From Membranihabitans maritimus (GTDB lineage: Bacteria; Bacteroidota; Bacteroidia; Chitinophagales; Saprospiraceae), in the NCBI RefSeq assembly GCF_021729145.1, contig NZ_JAJSLW010000010.1, positions 204,695 through 268,694 of the forward strand: 64,000 nucleotides of DNA. Direction: 5' to 3'. A model generated the notes under the pieces. It was not told the DNA's origin and did not search any database. It worked only from the letters and a program-made list of their open reading frames with translations. Made by a program: the position numbers and the translations under genes. Below are positions 38,101 to 45,343 of the stretch, one piece after another. The number at the start of each line of letters is the position of its first letter. Within the stretch, counting starts at the first letter, position 1.

Positions 38101-38641
38101 ACTGATCTTTTACAGCCCCTGAGAGGGTAGGGCGTATAGGTTGCAATGTGATTTTATCTTTTTTTAACAGGGGAATTACCCGGTTTTCTGAAAGGTCTTT
38201 CTTGGCAGCTGGTTCTTCATCCAGGATCGTTTCGAGCCACTTTTCTGCATCGGGATCCCCTCTTTTGAAAAGAACGATGAGATTTTTAATCAGCAAATAG
38301 TCAATCTCCTTGTTGGCGAAGAGGTGATCCAATGCCTCTTCCAGGGAAGCATTGTGAATTTGTACCGTTATTTTCTGGGAAACATCTACCAATTTTGAGT
38401 TGTAAAAGACGTGGTATTCTGTCATTTGTTCAATCTTGGAAATGGCTTGTGACAAAGGTTTATTTTTAATGTCTAATGAAATATTTTGCGTCAGAACTTC
38501 AGTAGCCATTAATTCCCCGAGGGTCATAAATAGGATGATGACATACATCTTCATAATACGGATGGTCTTTTTCGTGAAAAATTCACGCCAGATCACTTTC
38601 CGGTGATAGCTTTTTTTCATAATTTCATTTTTCTTCCTCAT
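35183..38641 (-). CDS. SusC/RagA TonB-dependent transporter with STN signalling domain
   Basis: 1152 residues. After a signal segment (about 30-48) comes a secretin/TonB short N-terminal (STN) domain at about 53-125 (ISLDIKNKPLSQAISKIEQMTEYHVFYNSKLVDVSQKITVQIHNASLEEALDHLF), which contacts a FecR anti-sigma factor. Then a carboxypeptidase-like domain (GVNVLVKGTNKGTSTDFEGRF), TLDEVVVVGYGTQKKSDLTGSV, plug with ILKDASAAAVYGSQAANGVILLTTKKG, and barrel to the end. It imports the glycan and signals to FecR/ECF sigma. MKKSYHRKV at residue 8 is an alternative start. FecR lies directly upstream, 330 nt away. Confidence 0.93.
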   Translation of the reverse strand: MRKKNEIMKKSYHRKVIWREFFTKKTIRIMKMYVIILFMTLGELMATEVLTQNISLDIKNKPLSQAISKIEQMTEYHVFYNSKLVDVSQKITVQIHNASLEEALDHLFANKEIDYLLIKNLIVLFKRGDPDAEKWLETILDEEPAAKKDLSENRVIPLLKKDKITLQPIRPTLSGAVKDQSGEPLIGVNVLVKGTNKGTSTDFEGRFTLEEVDEQAILVISYIGYQTQEIKIGGKTEIEVTLLEDSQTLDEVVVVGYGTQKKSDLTGSVVRADIDAMAESPNTSIMESLRGNVAGLDIGQTIQSGQEPNMLIRGQSTLAGSNSPLVVVDNVIFRGNINDINPSDIASVDILKDASAAAVYGSQAANGVILLTTKKGLNNKGKPTISYSGSYSIQNPVKDLTPPDLEGFYKQTEESIVFQSRTEESGYLEPNPNWQISNIFSVNEEGEAYRDGRSTNWYDVITNDLLYTQNHNLSLSNSNEFNSYLISLGYNEQKGYLQNESYDRLSARLNLTTNVTDWIEIGIQSFMSLGDYSGATANPTDRYIEPYATDMDSNGERYRTILAGQINPNLQFQRDDLNKSLNLFGNLYTKIDFPFLDGLSYKVNFANNYKRTKLYQFRSYAVDFQGEGNKEILFINNWSSDNILSYNRNFNDLHNIQLTLVYGVEKRLQDNTQAIGQNFVNDILGFNRLQVADSERQQAISGAWEETSLYSMARIFYGFDYKYLFTGTIRRDGFSGFGKTNKFGIFPSISFAWNISEEQFLRDNSNWLDQLKLRISYGTVGNRTIGRYQTLATVNGGFNFIDMSRTPLYTQSISTLESPNLKWEQTTGINLGIDFGILNQRISGSIDYYNNNTTNLFYRVDIPAISRYTEFPDNLGKLHNNGLELSLSTLNIQKDQFNWSTSFTFSRNRNELKELLGFDLDNDGSEDDLISEGLFIGESIDAIYDYELNGKWQLNDEIPPGFDVGAHKPVDQNGDGVINPLDDRKIIGYTTPAYTFGINNNFSYKNLSLKFFIHSIQGGKNRYLGRDNYLDFGFQNSELHFRYIFPQSVEYWTPENPNARYQRPNIYTANGTRGTLYGDRSFIRLQNVSLTYQIPGNITGINGLKGVQVYLNGKNLLTFTKWNGWDPETNQTITRSGRPVLKSYSFGINIEF

Positions 38642-38687
38642 GCATTGTCTTTCAAGGGACTAGGCATGAGCGATACGTTAATAATCG

Positions 38688-38732
38688 GCTGCCCCAGGAC
38701 TCACTTCCAATGATTTACCGGGGCAGCTGTTT
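38688..38732 (+). terminator. GC-rich hairpin with T-run in FecR-SusC gap
   Basis: GCTGCCCC (38688-38695) pairs perfectly with GGGGCAGC (38720-38727) and the plus strand continues TGTTTTTTA. This is a good terminator for plus-strand transcription, but no plus-strand gene leads into it. On the minus strand the same stem lies in the leader of the SusC gene and could slow or block read-through from fecR. The biological strand is uncertain. Confidence 0.5.
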
Positions 38733-38767
38733 TTTATAGGGTTACCGTACCCAGCCTCGCGCCGCCA

Positions 38768-38872
38768 TTAGCTATTGCAGAGGCACAGGGAATTGGCCCC
38801 AAGGTCCCCGAAGGGATGTCTTTGCCAGGTGCCAATGGTATAAGCCGCTTTTATTTGCTGATTTTCATCCAT
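38768..38872 (-). CDS. Possible 34-codon leader peptide before SusC
   Basis: Translated by hand: ATG at 38872, TAA at 38768-38770, reading MDENQQIKAAYTIG, then TWQRHPFGDLGANS and LCLCNS. It lies between fecR and susC on the same strand, upstream of the strong hairpin at 38688-38727. Its position and size would suit a leader, but there is no homology and it may be chance, or the remains of a decayed gene. Confidence 0.25.
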   Translation of the reverse strand: MDENQQIKAAYTIGTWQRHPFGDLGANSLCLCNS

Positions 38873-38971
38873 TATTTTTCTTACATATGGTTACCTACCA
38901 AGCAATTCATGACCTTGTCGGTCAGGATCATTTACTTCTTTTGCTTTCCGGTAGCTTAGTAGTCCCAGGTT

Positions 38972-39943
38972 TTATTCCAAAAACAATTCTATTTTCTTTC
39001 CGTCTTTATTATAATTGATGTCCGACGATATCTTAAGTACACGGAGCACTTCGTCAATGGTCAGATTGTCAAATGTTCCTGTAAATAAAAAACCGTTCAA
39101 TTCGCTAGAATCTATGTAGCATTCCACATCATACTTGCGTTCTATGTCCCGGACGACCTTCTCCAGTGGTGTATCTTGAAATAATAATTTTCCCTCTCTC
39201 CAGGGAGCGGCTTCAAATTCAGAGACATCTTCGATCACAAATTGCTCTGTGTTTTTGTCCAAAACTGCGGCCTGCATCGGTTGCAGGGTTACAGGTTTGT
39301 TGGTTTTTCCGGATAATTCTACAATGCCACTGACCAGTGTCGTGACAGGTTTTTCGTCGTCGGGATAAGCCCTTACATTGAATGTGGTACCAAGTACTGT
39401 AACATCCAGGTTTTCGGTATGGACGATAAAGGGACGCTGAGAATCATGTGCCACATCAAAGAAAGCTTCCCCACTCAGGTGGATTTGGCGTATTGAATCG
39501 GAGAAATTCGGACTCCATGTTAAACGGCTATCTGCATTAAGCTGAACCTTGCTACCATCCGGCAATAAAATTTCAGTGTTTTCACCTTTGTCTGTAATAC
39601 TTATCTGTTCATCCACTTCGTCAACTTTACCAGGTTTTGGCTTTGTCGTTTCCGTTGTCAAGTCCCATACAAACCAGGTTGAAGCCAATAGTATAACAGC
39701 TGCGGCAACACGCATCCAAACCGGTGCTGTCTGTTTCCTTTTCTTTGTTTTTTCAATTACCTCCCTGTAGCTTTTGTCTATATCAAGATGAGGGGTGTTG
39801 AATTTCGCAACCGTATCCCTTGCCTTGAGAAGATTGTAGCGTTTCCGGTTTTCATTTGAGGCTTCGATCCAGCGAATGATTTTTTGCCTTTCTGCCTGAG
39901 CAAGCTCTTTGTTAATAAATTTTATAAGTGTTTCGTCAGTCAT
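38972..39943 (-). CDS. FecR-family anti-sigma factor
   Basis: 323 residues. An N-terminal cytoplasmic region (FINKELAQAERQKIIRWIEASNENRKRYNLLK) binds the sigma factor, a single membrane helix lies at about 77-97 (PVWMRVAAAVILLASTWFVW), a FecR domain follows (GENTEILLPDGSKVQLNADSRLTWSPNF, GEAFFDVAHDSQRPFIVHTENLDVTVLGTTFNVRAY) and a C-terminal DUF4974 repeat (LEKVVRDIERKYDVECYID..). It receives the signal from the STN domain of the adjacent SusC and releases the ECF sigma factor. The usual sigma gene directly upstream is absent; the best candidate is at 29670-30326. Confidence 0.93.
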   Translation of the reverse strand: MTDETLIKFINKELAQAERQKIIRWIEASNENRKRYNLLKARDTVAKFNTPHLDIDKSYREVIEKTKKRKQTAPVWMRVAAAVILLASTWFVWDLTTETTKPKPGKVDEVDEQISITDKGENTEILLPDGSKVQLNADSRLTWSPNFSDSIRQIHLSGEAFFDVAHDSQRPFIVHTENLDVTVLGTTFNVRAYPDDEKPVTTLVSGIVELSGKTNKPVTLQPMQAAVLDKNTEQFVIEDVSEFEAAPWREGKLLFQDTPLEKVVRDIERKYDVECYIDSSELNGFLFTGTFDNLTIDEVLRVLKISSDINYNKDGKKIELFLE

Positions 39944-40257
39944 ATTTTGTTTTTCAACAGAATCGATTTTTGCGGCATTTGCTTACACCCAAGGTTTATG
40001 ATATTATACCCTTACTGAGTTTTGGCGGTGTTGTTGTACATTAAAACAATCCCCAATATTTTACTCTCAGTATAAAGACGAGTAGAAATTGATTTACCCT
40101 GATTGGATAGACGATTTTTTTAGTTTTTTTTGACTTTTCTCGTGGGTGAAATCCTATGGATTAATCTGAGTCTATCGAATTTTGAGTATTTTTTCCTGTT
40201 CTATATGGTATTTTTTCCGTATTTTAATCCTTACCTTATAAATAAAAGACAAGAATA
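39944..40257. other. Divergent gap between fecR and the Xre antitoxin relic
   Basis: 314 bases, AT-rich, with no open frame or clear repeat of note. It should hold the fecR promoter on the minus strand. Confidence 0.4.
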
Positions 40258-40646
40258 ATGGGTACTATCAATTTAGAAAGTGATTACGAAATTGTAGTAG
40301 CAGCCCGTAAGGGGATAAATTCTAAAATGTTTTATGATTTTGCCAAAAGCATTGATAAGTCAGGTAAACAATTAGCTTCAATGATTAATATTTCTATAAG
40401 GACTATTAATCTGTATAGAAACCAAAATAAAAACTTAGACCCTGTGCATAGCGAGCACCTTTTGAAGATAATAGCTTTATTTAAAAAAGGAAAAGAAATT
40501 TTCGGTACTACGGAGGAATTTAATTATTGGTTGAGCAAACCTTTATGGGGATGGAAGAGACTCCTTTAGATTGGTTAAATACCCCGGGCGGTGTAGATGT
40601 AGTTAAAGATGAATTAATGCATCTGGAACACGGATATCCTGTTTAG
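40258..40646 (+). pseudogene. Xre/MbcA/ParS-type antitoxin, frameshifted
   Basis: The first frame (103 codons to 40569) covers the helix-turn-helix (DKSGKQLASMINISIRTINLYRNQNK) and the start of the toxin-binding region (EIFGTTEEFNYWLSKPLWG), then leaves register. A second frame continues MEETPLDWLNTPGGVDVVKDELMHLEHGYPV to TAG at 40646, which is the rest of the DUF2384-type domain ('P.D.L.T..G...V.DEL.R.EHG'). One G missing from the GGGG run at 40547-40550 accounts for the shift. The partner RES gene follows after 21 nt. Confidence 0.8.
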
Positions 40647-40667
40647 ATCGAAATCATCTATAGAATT

Positions 40668-41132
40668 ATGTTAATTTACAGAATCACACAAAGAAAATAT
40701 AGTGATAAATTATTTGCGGCTGGTTTTGCGGGTAGGTGGAATGGAGAAGGGAAAAAAGTGATCTACAGTGCCGAGTCGATTGCATTGGCATTTTTAGAAA
40801 ATATGATTCGAAGACATGGCGCGGGCTTTAATGACCAATTTGTGATTATGATTATCGAAGTCCCCGACTTTTTAAAGGTTTCAACGGTCTATTTGGATCA
40901 ATTAGAACCGGGGTGGAGAGGACGAAGCTATATTCAATGTTAACAAATTGGAAATAAATGGTATGATCAATCAGAAACACCAATTCTTACAGTACCCTCT
41001 GCCGTCTTACCTGTATCTTTTAATTTTGCCATTAATACAAGTCACATAGACTATCAACACATTCGCTTAATAGATACCTTGGATTTGATTCCCGATGAAA
41101 GGATTGAAAAAATATTGAAGCATCAAGGATAA
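40668..41132 (+). pseudogene. RES-domain toxin with premature stop
   Basis: In one frame: MLIYRITQRKYSDKLFAAGFAGRWNGEGKKVIYSAESIALAFLENM, PDFLKVSTVYL, RGRSYIQC, then TAA at 40941-40943, and on in the same frame QIGNKWYDQSETPILTVPSAVLPVSFNFAIN up to TAA at 41130-41132. The R, E and S residues of the RES family (R near GRWN, E in SIALAFLE, S in VPSAV) are all present across the stop. RES toxins hydrolyse NAD+. The nonsense codon removes the C-terminal third including the conserved serine, so the protein should be inactive. Confidence 0.82.
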
Positions 41133-41143
41133 AACGCTCCGTG

Positions 41144-42250
41144 CTACTCTGCCAGTGCCGCCATCAATTCATGGCTCAGTTCCCCTATTTTGCCGGTTTG
41201 AGGGCTAAAGGCAGAAACATTTGAAAGTACGATAATGCCGTTTTTATTGTCTACATCGAGAATCATAGACGAAGTATACCCTCCTGTGCCGCCGTTGTGC
41301 CAATACCATTCATTACCGGAGTCAGTTTTAATAGATGCCCATCCTAGGGCAATTTCCATATTCTCCGATTGCCGGAATGTATTGACACGGGTGAGGGCCA
41401 ATTCTGTATTTACAGGATCGAATTGTGCAATAGCAAATTTTGCAAGGTCACTTACTGTGGACAAAATGCCACCGGCCCCTGATAGAACTGACATGTCCCA
41501 ATTCGATACGACTTCACCTCTTTGATTCAACCCTTTGACCAGATCAGATGCTTCGACTCTTATAGTCGAGGATTTATCCATGCCGTATTTGGAAAATATT
41601 TTTGAATGTAGGAGGAATTCATAAGTAGTGTTTTCTATTTGACTTAGTATGTATCCTAATAAACCTACACCTAAATTGGAGTATTCATAGTGGGACCCGG
41701 GAGAATGGGACAAGCTCATTTCTTCTTTCAGGTAATGTATGAGTTTTTCTTCATTGTATTCTTTGTAGGGATTGGCGGGGTCGACTTTGAAAAGATTTAG
41801 GTTGGAAGGAAGTCTGGGTAATCCTGAAGTGTGGTTGGCCAATTCTTTAAAGGTTATTTGAATATTATTATTTAGAGGGAAATCCAGGAATGAGTTAATG
41901 GAATCATCAAGATTTAATTGTTCATTGAGTACTAAATTAGCTAAAACCGAACAGGTAAACACCTTTGTTATAGACCCTATTTCAAAAAGATTATTAGCAT
42001 TGTTACAATTTATGATGGAGTCATTTGATCTTTCGATACCGTAAAAGGAAATGTCTCCATTTCTGATTATAGCAAAAGCTACCTGTGATTTTTCAGGCAG
42101 GTTTTTGGTTTTTTCAAAAATCAGTTTCGATTGCGCATTGGAGATGCCGGAAAAAGTGTCTAACTGGTTATGTTTCGCGGGTTGATCCGGTTGGCCAATT
42201 AGCAAAAAGGAAATAGGTAAAAGGAATATGAGTATTATAATTTTCTTCAC
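41144..42250 (-). CDS. Secreted serine beta-lactamase-like hydrolase (class C/PBP4-type)
   Basis: 368 residues with a signal peptide (MKKIIILIFLLPISFLLIG). The three serine-hydrolase motifs are in order: S-I-T-K (FEIGSITKVFTCSV, nucleophile serine near 96), Y-S-N (HYEYSNLGVGLLGY) and H-N-G (WYWHNGGTGGYTSSM). Such proteins act as carboxypeptidases, esterases or beta-lactamases in the periplasm; no feature distinguishes among these. The gene is convergent with the RES toxin relic and ends 12 nt from it. Motif set complete, so active. Confidence 0.88.
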   Translation of the reverse strand: MKKIIILIFLLPISFLLIGQPDQPAKHNQLDTFSGISNAQSKLIFEKTKNLPEKSQVAFAIIRNGDISFYGIERSNDSIINCNNANNLFEIGSITKVFTCSVLANLVLNEQLNLDDSINSFLDFPLNNNIQITFKELANHTSGLPRLPSNLNLFKVDPANPYKEYNEEKLIHYLKEEMSLSHSPGSHYEYSNLGVGLLGYILSQIENTTYEFLLHSKIFSKYGMDKSSTIRVEASDLVKGLNQRGEVVSNWDMSVLSGAGGILSTVSDLAKFAIAQFDPVNTELALTRVNTFRQSENMEIALGWASIKTDSGNEWYWHNGGTGGYTSSMILDVDNKNGIIVLSNVSAFSPQTGKIGELSHELMAALAE

Positions 42251-42445
42251 GCCATTATTTTAATAATCTGTACAATTGGCTTATTAACCATTCAAAACCT
42301 GGTGCTCCCGAAAAAAATATTCCGGTGCCATTTGGGAATTAGGCTTTATCATGTCATTATAGTGCCTGGTTATATTCCACCTGAGTGCCCCGATTGGCAC
42401 TTAAATATTGGCTATGTACACGATAGCATTGTCGTCCTCCGATTA

Positions 42446-42898
42446 CTATCCTTTGTTCAAGCGTCCCTTTACGATACTCGCTATAGTCTTACCATCTGCT
42501 TTACCTCCTAATTCTTTTTGGGCCATGCCCATTACTTTTCCCATGTCTGCCATGGAAGAAGCACCGGTTTTTTCCATGATTTGATCAATAATTTGAGCGA
42601 TTTTGTCTTCACTTAACTGTTCGGGAAGATATGCACTGATATGATCAATTTCTATTTTTTCTTTATCGGCAAGATCCTGTCGGTTTTCCTTTTGGTATAT
42701 ATCAAGGGATTCCTGTCGGGATTTTACCATTTTTTGGATCATTTTAATTTCGTCAGCTTCTGTCAGTTCTTTGCCACTTCCATCAGTTTTAGCCAATAAC
42801 AGCTCTGACTTGACGGCGCGAAGAGAGCGTAGTTTATCTTTGTCTTTTGCTTTCATGGCTTGCACCATATCTTTTTGGATTTTTTCTTCGAGTGTCAT
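42446..42898 (-). CDS. GatB/YqeY domain protein
   Basis: 150 residues, the typical YqeY length: TLEEKIQKDMVQAMKAKDKDKLRSLRAVKSELLLAKTDG at the N-terminus, DIYQKENRQDLADKEKIEIDHISAYLPEQLSEDKIAQII in the middle and MGKVMGMAQKELGGKADGKTIASIVKGRL at the end. This is a standalone copy of the C-terminal helical domain of GatB, the tRNA-dependent amidotransferase subunit. Its role is not settled; a tRNA-related function is presumed. Gene is monocistronic or follows rpiA on the same strand with a 119-nt gap. Confidence 0.92.
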   Translation of the reverse strand: MTLEEKIQKDMVQAMKAKDKDKLRSLRAVKSELLLAKTDGSGKELTEADEIKMIQKMVKSRQESLDIYQKENRQDLADKEKIEIDHISAYLPEQLSEDKIAQIIDQIMEKTGASSMADMGKVMGMAQKELGGKADGKTIASIVKGRLNKG

Positions 42899-43017
42899 AG
42901 GATAACGATTTTAAGGTTGACTACTTTTCTAATTAATTTTGTCCAACATTTTCAAGGGATGGACGGATTCTTTAAACTACAAATCTTTAAGAAAGTTTTC
43001 AAACCATTATGTAGATA

Positions 43018-43686
43018 TTAATATATTTTCAAATTCCCTTCGGAGTCACTGCTTATGATCTTATCTGCCATTCCTACGAATAGCCCATTCTCTACTACTC
43101 CCGGAATTTGATTAAGGGTAAGATTTAAAGCCCTGGGGTCTTTAATTAATTCAAAACTACAATCCAGTATGAAGTTGTCATTATCTGAAATGAAGTCGGA
43201 ACCATCTTCTTTTTTACGCCAATCCGAGGTACAACCCAATTGGTTGACTTGCCGCCGTGTTACTTCACGTGCAAAGGGGGTGATTTCCACGGGGAGTTTG
43301 AATTTCCCGAGATGATGTACAAGTTTGGAATTATCGACTATAATTATGTAATACCCGGTAATGGATGCCACAATTTTTTCTCTGAGGTGAGCCCCACCTC
43401 CTCCTTTGATTAGGTTTTTATCCGGATCTACCTCGTCAGCTCCGTCTATGGTGATATCTATCTTCTCAACTTCGGATATGGGAACAAGTGGGATATTCCA
43501 CTTGTAGGCTAATTGTTCTGTGCTCTTGGAGGTAGGAACACAGCGGATGTTCAGGCCATTTTGAATTAGTTGTCCTACCTTTCGGGTCGTGAAATAAGCA
43601 GTGGACCCTGTTCCTAATCCAACGGTCATTCCATTTTCGATAAATTCTGTAGCTTTTTCCCCTACGATTTGTTTTGGGTTGGTCAT
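43018..43686 (-). CDS. rpiA: Ribose-5-phosphate isomerase A
   Basis: 222 residues with all RpiA signatures: GMTVGLGTGSTAYFTTRKVG (phosphate loop), IDITIDGADEVDPDKNLIKGGGGAHLREKIVA with the catalytic aspartate and lysine, and VVENGLFVGMADKIISS at the C-terminus. It interconverts ribose 5-phosphate and ribulose 5-phosphate in the cytoplasm. The TACTTTTG box at 43712-43719 (minus strand) gives a promoter 26 nt upstream. Nothing unusual in length or motifs. Confidence 0.96.
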   Translation of the reverse strand: MTNPKQIVGEKATEFIENGMTVGLGTGSTAYFTTRKVGQLIQNGLNIRCVPTSKSTEQLAYKWNIPLVPISEVEKIDITIDGADEVDPDKNLIKGGGGAHLREKIVASITGYYIIIVDNSKLVHHLGKFKLPVEITPFAREVTRRQVNQLGCTSDWRKKEDGSDFISDNDNFILDCSFELIKDPRALNLTLNQIPGVVENGLFVGMADKIISSDSEGNLKIY

Positions 43687-43711
43687 ATTGTATCGTGTAA
43701 ATAAACTGGGG

Positions 43712-43719
43712 CAAAAGTA
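43712..43719 (-). promoter_or_regulatory. Bacteroidota -7 promoter element of rpiA
   Basis: Minus strand TACTTTTG matches the -7 consensus TAnnTTTG exactly, 26 nt before the rpiA ATG. The -33 TTG is not clear in the expected window. The assignment rests on the -7 match and spacing. Confidence 0.6.
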
Positions 43720-43956
43720 AATAAAATATGGGTGAAAAAATACTCATTCTTACCCTCCATTGAATAATTCATGGGTTGTTATTATTGTGGAATTAACTCT
43801 AGTTATAAATTATTCGTGTAGAAAATTAGAGTTAGGTTTTGCATTGTTTGTTTTTATTGTTATTTTTTGAATCAATAAGGAAAATCATATTTAGATTATG
43901 GATTTAAGAGCGAAAATAATAGCACATTTCTTCCGATAGCTTTCTTTACCATATTC

Positions 43957-44003
43957 TTTCGATAAGAATATACCTGTATTCTTACCGAAATGGAGTTTTT
44001 TTG
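43957..44003 (+). terminator. Orphan hairpin with T-run
   Basis: TTTCGATAAGAATA (43957-43970) pairs with TATTCTTACCGAAA (43977-43990), one mismatch, six-base loop, then GGAGTTTTTTTG. This is a good plus-strand terminator by shape, yet the nearest plus-strand gene upstream lies kilobases away, so it may end a small RNA or belong to a lost gene. Confidence 0.5.
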
Positions 44004-44141
44004 TTCTTGTTCATGCTCTGGTAATCAGTTTTATTTCTAATTAAAAATATAAAACAAAACAATTATGCTTTGTCTTGGTATAGGTGTGCCAAGATCTGTA
44101 TAGATTTTCGTAAAAAAATATGAAAACATACAAAAAATAAA

Positions 44142-44180
44142 CCTCATCCCAACCAATTGTGTGTGTAGGTCAGGATGAGG
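44142..44180 (+). promoter_or_regulatory. Leader inverted repeat before lipoprotein gene
   Basis: CCTCATCC (44142-44149) and GGATGAGG (44173-44180) are exact complements and end 34 nt before the ATG at 44214. It can form a hairpin in the leader or act as an operator. The function is not known. Confidence 0.4.
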
Positions 44181-44213
44181 CTAAAATTATATAACAATGT
44201 AAAATTAGTTAAA

Positions 44214-45107
44214 ATGAAAAATATTCATTTATTCATAGTCACATTCTTTTTAATTTGCTCATGTACAAACTATTCAATCGATAATAAGATAATGTCATTT
44301 GATAAATCTAAGGGATTTGGACTAACCTCAGAGGAAATGATTAATATTGGAAAGCTTCATAATGAATTTGCTCTTAAACTTGAAAAGAGAATGGATTTAA
44401 GTTGTACCAAATGTAGTCAGATCCTAAAAAGAAATTTGATCGATATATTGGAAGAAAAACTTCGTAAAGCTGGACTAGCAGGTTCCTTGGATTCGGAAAC
44501 AATAATCGAAAAGGCGTTGATCGATGCAACAGCTTTAAGAGAGATTGATTTTAGTTTAAAGGAATGGAAGCCAAGTTTACTTAGTGATTCAGGTTTTAAA
44601 TCTTATGGAAGAATACTTGATGAAGTGGATTTGGCAGAAAGTGTATTAGATGTTAACAATAGAATTGATGATTTGAAAGTATTATTTGAGAAGTCATCAC
44701 ATTCGGAATTTGAAAAGGAGGTTTTAATTTCATCAGCAGAAGTTGCAAGATATTCATTTGAATTATGGGCACCAGAGGATATTGGGGGATTAGGACTTTG
44801 GGGGCGTATTAATGGTGAGTTGTCGCAAGAAAATGTAAATTATGGTGATGGTATTATTCTTTCGAAAAGAAATGATGACGAAGATTCTAATGATTCTGAA
44901 AAGTCAAAAAAGAGATGGTGTTGGAAATGCGCAGTAGCGGGTGATGTAGCAGGATTGGCTTCATATTTTACAAGTTTAGGAGTTGTAGGAAGTATAACCG
45001 CTGCTGCAATTCCTGGGACTAATGGTATTCTGGCTTTAAGTGCTGCAGCTACATCAGTTGGTGGATCTGTAATTGGCGGTTCTCAAGTTACAAGTCAAAT
45101 CGATTAA
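44214..45107 (+). CDS. Lipoprotein with cysteine pairs and Gly/Ala-rich hydrophobic C-terminus
   Basis: About 297 residues from ATG 44214 (MKNIHLFIVTFFLICSCTNY, lipobox LICSC); a longer frame to 44175 adds an unconserved tail. Mid part is helical with a C-T-K-C pair. The stretch YSFELWAPEDIGGLGLW precedes a charged linker (NDDEDSNDSEKSKKRW), then C-W-K-C and a Gly/Ala-rich hydrophobic tail (VAGLASYFTSLGVVGSITAAAIPG ... GGSVIGG). The tail recalls pore-forming bacteriocin-like C-termini of other Bacteroidota proteins, but that is inference. Followed by two tiny membrane proteins on the same strand, 12 and about 35 nt apart, which could be immunity or export partners. Confidence 0.65.
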   Translation: MKNIHLFIVTFFLICSCTNYSIDNKIMSFDKSKGFGLTSEEMINIGKLHNEFALKLEKRMDLSCTKCSQILKRNLIDILEEKLRKAGLAGSLDSETIIEKALIDATALREIDFSLKEWKPSLLSDSGFKSYGRILDEVDLAESVLDVNNRIDDLKVLFEKSSHSEFEKEVLISSAEVARYSFELWAPEDIGGLGLWGRINGELSQENVNYGDGIILSKRNDDEDSNDSEKSKKRWCWKCAVAGDVAGLASYFTSLGVVGSITAAAIPGTNGILALSAAATSVGGSVIGGSQVTSQID

Positions 45108-45119
45108 AACTAATTAGTT

Positions 45120-45308
45120 ATGAAAAACAGAAAACCTATATTGTATTTACTTATTGGAATTGTCCTGATGTTAATACTTTATCTATTCTTTCGAGATGAT
45201 TTTGTCCCTACATTGAAGAATATAATAGTTTATGGTGTAATAGGACTTACAGGAGTGTTGATAACCGTGATTCTAAATCAGGTAATTTCATCAAAGGATC
45301 GAGAGTAG
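45120..45308 (+). CDS. Small two-helix membrane protein
   Basis: 62 residues with two membrane helices (ILYLLIGIVLMLILYLFF and IIVYGVIGLTGVLITVILNQV) separated by a short charged loop, and a charged C-terminus. It begins 12 nt behind the bacteriocin-like lipoprotein. No family recognised. Its size and location fit an immunity or accessory protein, but that is inference from context only. Confidence 0.5.
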   Translation: MKNRKPILYLLIGIVLMLILYLFFRDDFVPTLKNIIVYGVIGLTGVLITVILNQVISSKDRE

Positions 45309-45343
45309 AAGTGTTTCATTGTTGTTTCTAAAAACAAACACTT

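Larger units (their letters stand above)
43720..44213. other. Gap before the lipoprotein cassette
   Basis: About 490 bases of AT-rich DNA. It holds a 14-bp near-perfect stem at 43957-43990 followed by a T-run on the plus strand, and a second inverted repeat (CCTCATCC 44142-44149 / GGATGAGG 44173-44180) in the leader of the gene at 44214. No gene was found in any frame. Confidence 0.5.
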
